Source: Patescibacteria group bacterium
GTDB lineage: Bacteria; Patescibacteriota; Patescibacteriia; 2-12-FULL-60-25
Assembly (NCBI GenBank): GCA_018061485.1
Contig: JAGOUA010000008.1
Span: forward strand, 1-21,889
Length of the DNA stretch: 21,889 nt
Direction: 5' to 3'
This document shows, one piece after another, positions 19,413-21,889 of the stretch (positions within the stretch are counted from its first letter, which is position 1; each line of letters begins with the position of its first letter). The translations under genes and the position numbers were made by a program. The notes beneath the pieces are model-generated. The model was not told where the DNA came from, ran no database searches, and saw nothing but the letters and a program-made list of their open reading frames with translations.

Positions 19413-20381
19413 TTACTGGAAGTCCGCTGATGTAACGCTCGTCATTCGCCCGCGGTACCGGGCAGGGGTTACATGGACGGTGACGGTGCCAACCGTGCTG
19501 GTCACCCCCACGTAGCTGTTGTAGTTCCAGCCGCGCAGGATGACCTCCTGCCGTCGGCTGGGATCATGAGCCAGGAAGCTCAGATCCGTGTTGCCGGCTT
19601 CCCGAGGAGGGACCACGCAGAAGGTGCGTCCTTGGAACGTCACCTGCGTGAAGTTGAATCCGTCTTGGGTGTGGCAAACGCGCACCCCGTTGACGAACAC
19701 CTCTACAGGAAAGGGCACGTTCACCAAGCCAATGGTGAACTCGGAGAGGCCCATGATACCTCCCTGCGAGGTCCACGGCGCAGCGCCATCGGGGCCGCTC
19801 ATGTTGCCGATCGTGCCACCGGGCATGACGCGGAACGGCGTCTGGGTACCGCCCACGCCCGGCATCATGCCCGGGAGCATCCCAGGCATCGGCATCCCCA
19901 TCGGCGGAGTCCCGGCGCTCGCGGGAGCGGGGGCAGGGGTCGCCACGGGGACGGGTGCCGCTACGGGAGCGGGGGCCGCCACGGGGGGCTGTGCCCCGGC
20001 GGTCGTGACCGCCGTGGGGCGGGGGGCGACCCGGTTCACGGCATCGCACAACGTCCGCACGCCGGGGTCGCGCGAAGTCTCACACGCGGCCGTCACGCGC
20101 GTGACAGCCTGGGTGAGCTGCGCGTTGTTTCGCAGCAGCTCCTGTACCTCACTGCTCCGGCGCTCGTTGCAACGAGCCAGGACGACGGGGTTGGTGCTGG
20201 TGCTGCACTCATCCCCGGAGGGCGAGGCGGTCGCGGACGGTGTCTCGCCGCCGCTCGTGGTCGCGCTCGAGGCGCGGGTGGGGGTGCGGGGCGTCTCCAC
20301 CTCGCCGTTGATGGGAGCGCAAGCCTCGAGGGCGAGCGCTCCGAAGAGGGAGAGGAGGGCAGAAACGAGGACGTTCTTCAT
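19413..20381 (-). CDS. GC-rich putative lipoprotein, 322 residues (third gene of the lipoprotein operon)
   Basis: No family recognised. The N-terminus (MKNVLVSALLSLFGALALEAC) is a lipoprotein signal with Cys21 as the likely lipidated residue, so the protein should be anchored outside the cytoplasmic membrane. A Thr/Ser-rich stretch and a Cys-containing helical segment (about 55-115) follow, then a Pro/Ala repeat linker (about 125-160), a Met/Gly/Pro patch (GMPMPGMLPGMMPGVGG) and a C-terminal ~110-residue beta-rich domain with two cysteines (RVCHTQ, TFCVVP). GGAG lies seven bases before the ATG. Base and amino-acid composition differ strongly from the core genes. Confidence 0.78.
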   Translation of the reverse strand: MKNVLVSALLSLFGALALEACAPINGEVETPRTPTRASSATTSGGETPSATASPSGDECSTSTNPVVLARCNERRSSEVQELLRNNAQLTQAVTRVTAACETSRDPGVRTLCDAVNRVAPRPTAVTTAGAQPPVAAPAPVAAPVPVATPAPAPASAGTPPMGMPMPGMLPGMMPGVGGTQTPFRVMPGGTIGNMSGPDGAAPWTSQGGIMGLSEFTIGLVNVPFPVEVFVNGVRVCHTQDGFNFTQVTFQGRTFCVVPPREAGNTDLSFLAHDPSRRQEVILRGWNYNSYVGVTSTVGTVTVHVTPARYRGRMTSVTSADFQ

Positions 20382-20570
20382 GATCGTGCTCCGTGCCCCC
20401 TGGGGGGCGGTTTTTTGTTGATGGTACGATTGAACAAGAACGAGGGCGCAAGAATGCTTGTTCCCCTCTTTAACGCATCAATCACTTGATGAGGCAAAGA
20501 GGGGGCGGGACACAGATCCATCATTCTTCGTGAAAGAAGAAGAGTTCCATGTGTCCCGCGAGAGAGGTGA
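20382..20570 (-). other. Hairpin-rich region between second and third lipoprotein genes
   Basis: Four successive inverted repeats: GGGACACA/TGTGTCCC (20507-20514, 20550-20557) with nested TTCTTC/GAAGAA; CCCCTCTTT/AAAGAGGGG (20463-20471, 20496-20504) with nested CATCAA/TTGATG; GAACAAG/CTTGTTC (20432-20438, 20457-20463); and GCCCC/GGGGC (20395-20399, 20404-20408). The last is followed by TTTTTT on the plus strand, so it could end antisense transcription. On the sense strand they form a structured leader for the 322-residue gene. Confidence 0.65.
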
Positions 20571-21050
20571 TCACCGACGTTGCCGGCGAAGGGTCTCGAT
20601 GGCGCGAGCCGCTTCTTCGGCGTTGCGGTGTACGCGACCTGCCACAGCGCGGAGCTGGGCTTGGGTGGCGTACCCATCGGCGGGGGCCGCTTGGGAAGCG
20701 GTGCCGACGGCGGGGGCCGGGGACGGTTGCGGCATAGGGTGGAAGACCGTGCCGTTGGGCGACACCGCATACACGGTGTTCATCGCCTGTTGGGCCGCAA
20801 TCATCGGCTGCATGGCCGGGTCGAAGCCCGAACCTGCATATTGCCACCCCACGTTGCCGAAGGGCATGCCCATCATGCCCATACCCTGTTGTCCCATGAG
20901 CGCTTGTTGCGCGCCCATGGTTCCAGGACCGAGGCCACGGCCCGCCATCGCTGCCATACCCGTGTTCCCGTAAGGGGCGGCACAGGCGTTGAGGGCGACG
21001 GCGAGGAGGGGGGCGAGGGCCGCATAGGTCAGAAGGATGAGGCGATTCAT
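20571..21050 (-). CDS. GC-rich putative lipoprotein, 159 residues (second gene of the lipoprotein operon)
   Basis: No family recognised. The N-terminus MNRLILLTYAALAPLLAVALNAC is a lipoprotein signal with Cys23 as the likely lipidated residue. A Met/Gly/Gln-rich low-complexity region follows (about 31-60: MAAMAGRG, GQQGMGMMGMPFG), then a Pro/Ala segment and a C-terminal helix with many Arg, Ala and Glu residues (QLRAVAGRVHRNAEEAARAIETL). The ATG shares one base with the previous gene's stop (TGATG at 21052-21048), so translation is probably coupled; an extra GTG codon upstream overlaps that stop. The Met-rich region could bind copper, but that is speculation. Confidence 0.76.
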   Translation of the reverse strand: MNRLILLTYAALAPLLAVALNACAAPYGNTGMAAMAGRGLGPGTMGAQQALMGQQGMGMMGMPFGNVGWQYAGSGFDPAMQPMIAAQQAMNTVYAVSPNGTVFHPMPQPSPAPAVGTASQAAPADGYATQAQLRAVAGRVHRNAEEAARAIETLRRQRR

Positions 21051-21730
21051 CACTTACCCCCAACCTTGAAGCGGAGCCCGCCGGGGAAGGGGCCCATGCC
21101 CCATCCACCGACGGCGCCGAAGCCGTTGAAGGCTCCTGCTCCGTACATGCCGACGCCGTTGGTGGCGTAGTTCAGGCACATTTGCGGCGTATTGAGCGCC
21201 TGCATCTGTCGCTGAACGGCTACCCACCAGTGCTCTTGGCTGGGTTGGGAAAGCATCCCCGCCCGACGCATCCTATCGAACGCGTCGGTGAAATACCGAA
21301 CGCATTCGTTCATCATGTTGGGTGGGTTGCGCACTCGTACCGAGCTCACGACGCCGCCGACTTCGGTGTACGAAGCCGTGGCATTCTCACCCGACACGGT
21401 CGGGGTCTCGATGTGCGTCGTGCGCACGGCGGGGGGCATGAAGCCACACCCACCGAGCACGAACGCCATCAAGGCCGTCACACCCGTGAGGGCGAGGTAG
21501 CACCGGAGGGCGTCGCCGTCGTCTCGCGGACGGATCCGCGCGTTCTTGGGCGGGGGAGGGTTCCCGTCGCCCTTCGTCCGCCGAAGCGGCGTGTTGCGGG
21601 GAGCCTGGGGAGGCTCGGACCCGCGGCTGCGCGGAAGCCAAGGGAGCCACTGGGCCCTCCTGGCGGTGACGAGGAACGTCCCCGCCACCAAGATCACAAG
21701 GCCCAAGGCGTCGGCGAGTAGCGACGGCAT
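21050..21730 (-). CDS. GC-rich membrane protein with an internal lipobox, 226 residues (first gene of the lipoprotein operon)
   Basis: No family recognised. The start at 21730 is chosen because AAAGGAG lies seven bases upstream; the frame stays open further upstream but has no comparable signal. The product has an N-terminal transmembrane helix (about residues 4-22), an Arg/Pro-rich loop of ~55 residues, then LTGVTALMAFVLGGC (81-95). This is a textbook lipoprotein signal with lipobox LGGC, but placed 75 residues inside. A soluble domain (NECVRYFTDAFDRMRRAG, WWVAVQRQMQAL) and a Gly/Phe/Met-rich C-terminus follow. No ATG, GTG or TTG sits where a normal lipoprotein start would be, so it may be a fusion of two small proteins or a double-pass protein. 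Confidence 0.72.
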   Translation of the reverse strand: MPSLLADALGLVILVAGTFLVTARRAQWLPWLPRSRGSEPPQAPRNTPLRRTKGDGNPPPPKNARIRPRDDGDALRCYLALTGVTALMAFVLGGCGFMPPAVRTTHIETPTVSGENATASYTEVGGVVSSVRVRNPPNMMNECVRYFTDAFDRMRRAGMLSQPSQEHWWVAVQRQMQALNTPQMCLNYATNGVGMYGAGAFNGFGAVGGWGMGPFPGGLRFKVGGK

Positions 21731-21737
21731 AGCGTCG

Positions 21738-21772
21738 CTCCTTTCTGGGGCTGTTCGCCCCGGTTGTAAAGG
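21738..21772 (-). promoter_or_regulatory. Ribosome-binding site with possible sequestering hairpin
   Basis: Minus strand: AAAGGAG (21744-21738) is a strong Shine-Dalgarno sequence. CCTTT (21772-21768) upstream can pair with its AAAGG, enclosing a perfect GGGGC/GCCCC hairpin (21761-21757, 21751-21747). Such folding would hide the site. Confidence 0.45.
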
Positions 21773-21809
21773 TGATCCCTCCGAGAAAACGCTCTCCAGA
21801 GGACAGGAC

Positions 21810-21838
21810 AGTATACCCATTTTTTGGGGTTTTGTCAA
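21810..21838 (-). promoter_or_regulatory. Lipoprotein operon promoter (near-consensus)
   Basis: Minus strand: TTGACA (21838-21833), exact 17-bp spacer, TATACT (21815-21810). The best promoter in the window, about 72 bases of leader before the ATG at 21730. The spacer holds CCCC..GGG arms. Confidence 0.88.
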
Positions 21839-21889
21839 GCGCTTCTAGACGGGTTTTTGCCTCTTTTTTGCGAAAAACATCCTTGAGTG

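Noticed and set aside
19473..20489. 338-codon plus-strand open frame opposite the 322-residue lipoprotein gene
   Set aside because: The minus strand encodes a lipoprotein signal and has a ribosome-binding site and promoter in the right direction. GC-rich DNA produces long open frames in several phases.

Overview
The window looks like part of a Candidatus Patescibacteria (Candidate Phyla Radiation) chromosome. This is an inference, from very compact genes, TGA used as a stop (so genetic code 11, not the UGA-glycine code), three tandem Mbov_0395-type pilin-like proteins, RNase J, a FemAB-like protein, and genes that mostly lack a Shine-Dalgarno sequence. No rRNA, tRNA, CRISPR array or transposase was seen.

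Layout. 1-2290: 5' end of trpS and RNase J, both on the minus strand. 2581-3180: nitroreductase. 3230-4630: a minus-strand accessory operon of two unrecognised genes, each preceded by an almost identical 84-bp leader that holds a 24-codon ORF. 4746-5955: an MBL-fold protein with a degraded metal motif, a structured intergenic repeat, and mscL. 6020-7377: an abiEi/abiEii type IV toxin-antitoxin pair with a palindromic operator. 7426-12131: a small membrane protein, gyrA, ruvA and a FemAB-like gene. 12195-17292: a DoxX protein with a cysteine-rich tail converges on a five-gene minus-strand copper operon (csoR, DUF305, copA, HMA-TauE/SafE fusion, cupredoxin) that starts at a perfect 24-bp palindrome. 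17295-19345: structured repeats and three pilin-like genes. 19413-21838: three GC-rich Met/Gly/Pro-rich lipoprotein genes on the minus strand, driven by a near-consensus promoter.

Three signals stand out. First, a family of intergenic hairpin repeats (E1 5388-5506, E2 18175-18303, E3 17295-17420, E4 17549-17614 reversed) shares a 29-30-nt core while the surrounding stems change in compensating ways. I know of no name for it. Second, the duplicated leader runs from one ribosome-binding site to the next and encodes the same 24-residue peptide in front of two unrelated genes. Third, start signals come in two kinds. Core genes have a -10 box 6-12 bases before the ATG and appear leaderless. The accessory operons and the first pilin have leaders of about 70 bases or more and good Shine-Dalgarno sequences.

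The copper genes form one plausible pathway: CsoR senses Cu(I), CopA exports it, DUF305 and cupredoxin proteins handle it outside the membrane, and the HMA-TauE/SafE protein probably moves copper or reducing power across the membrane.
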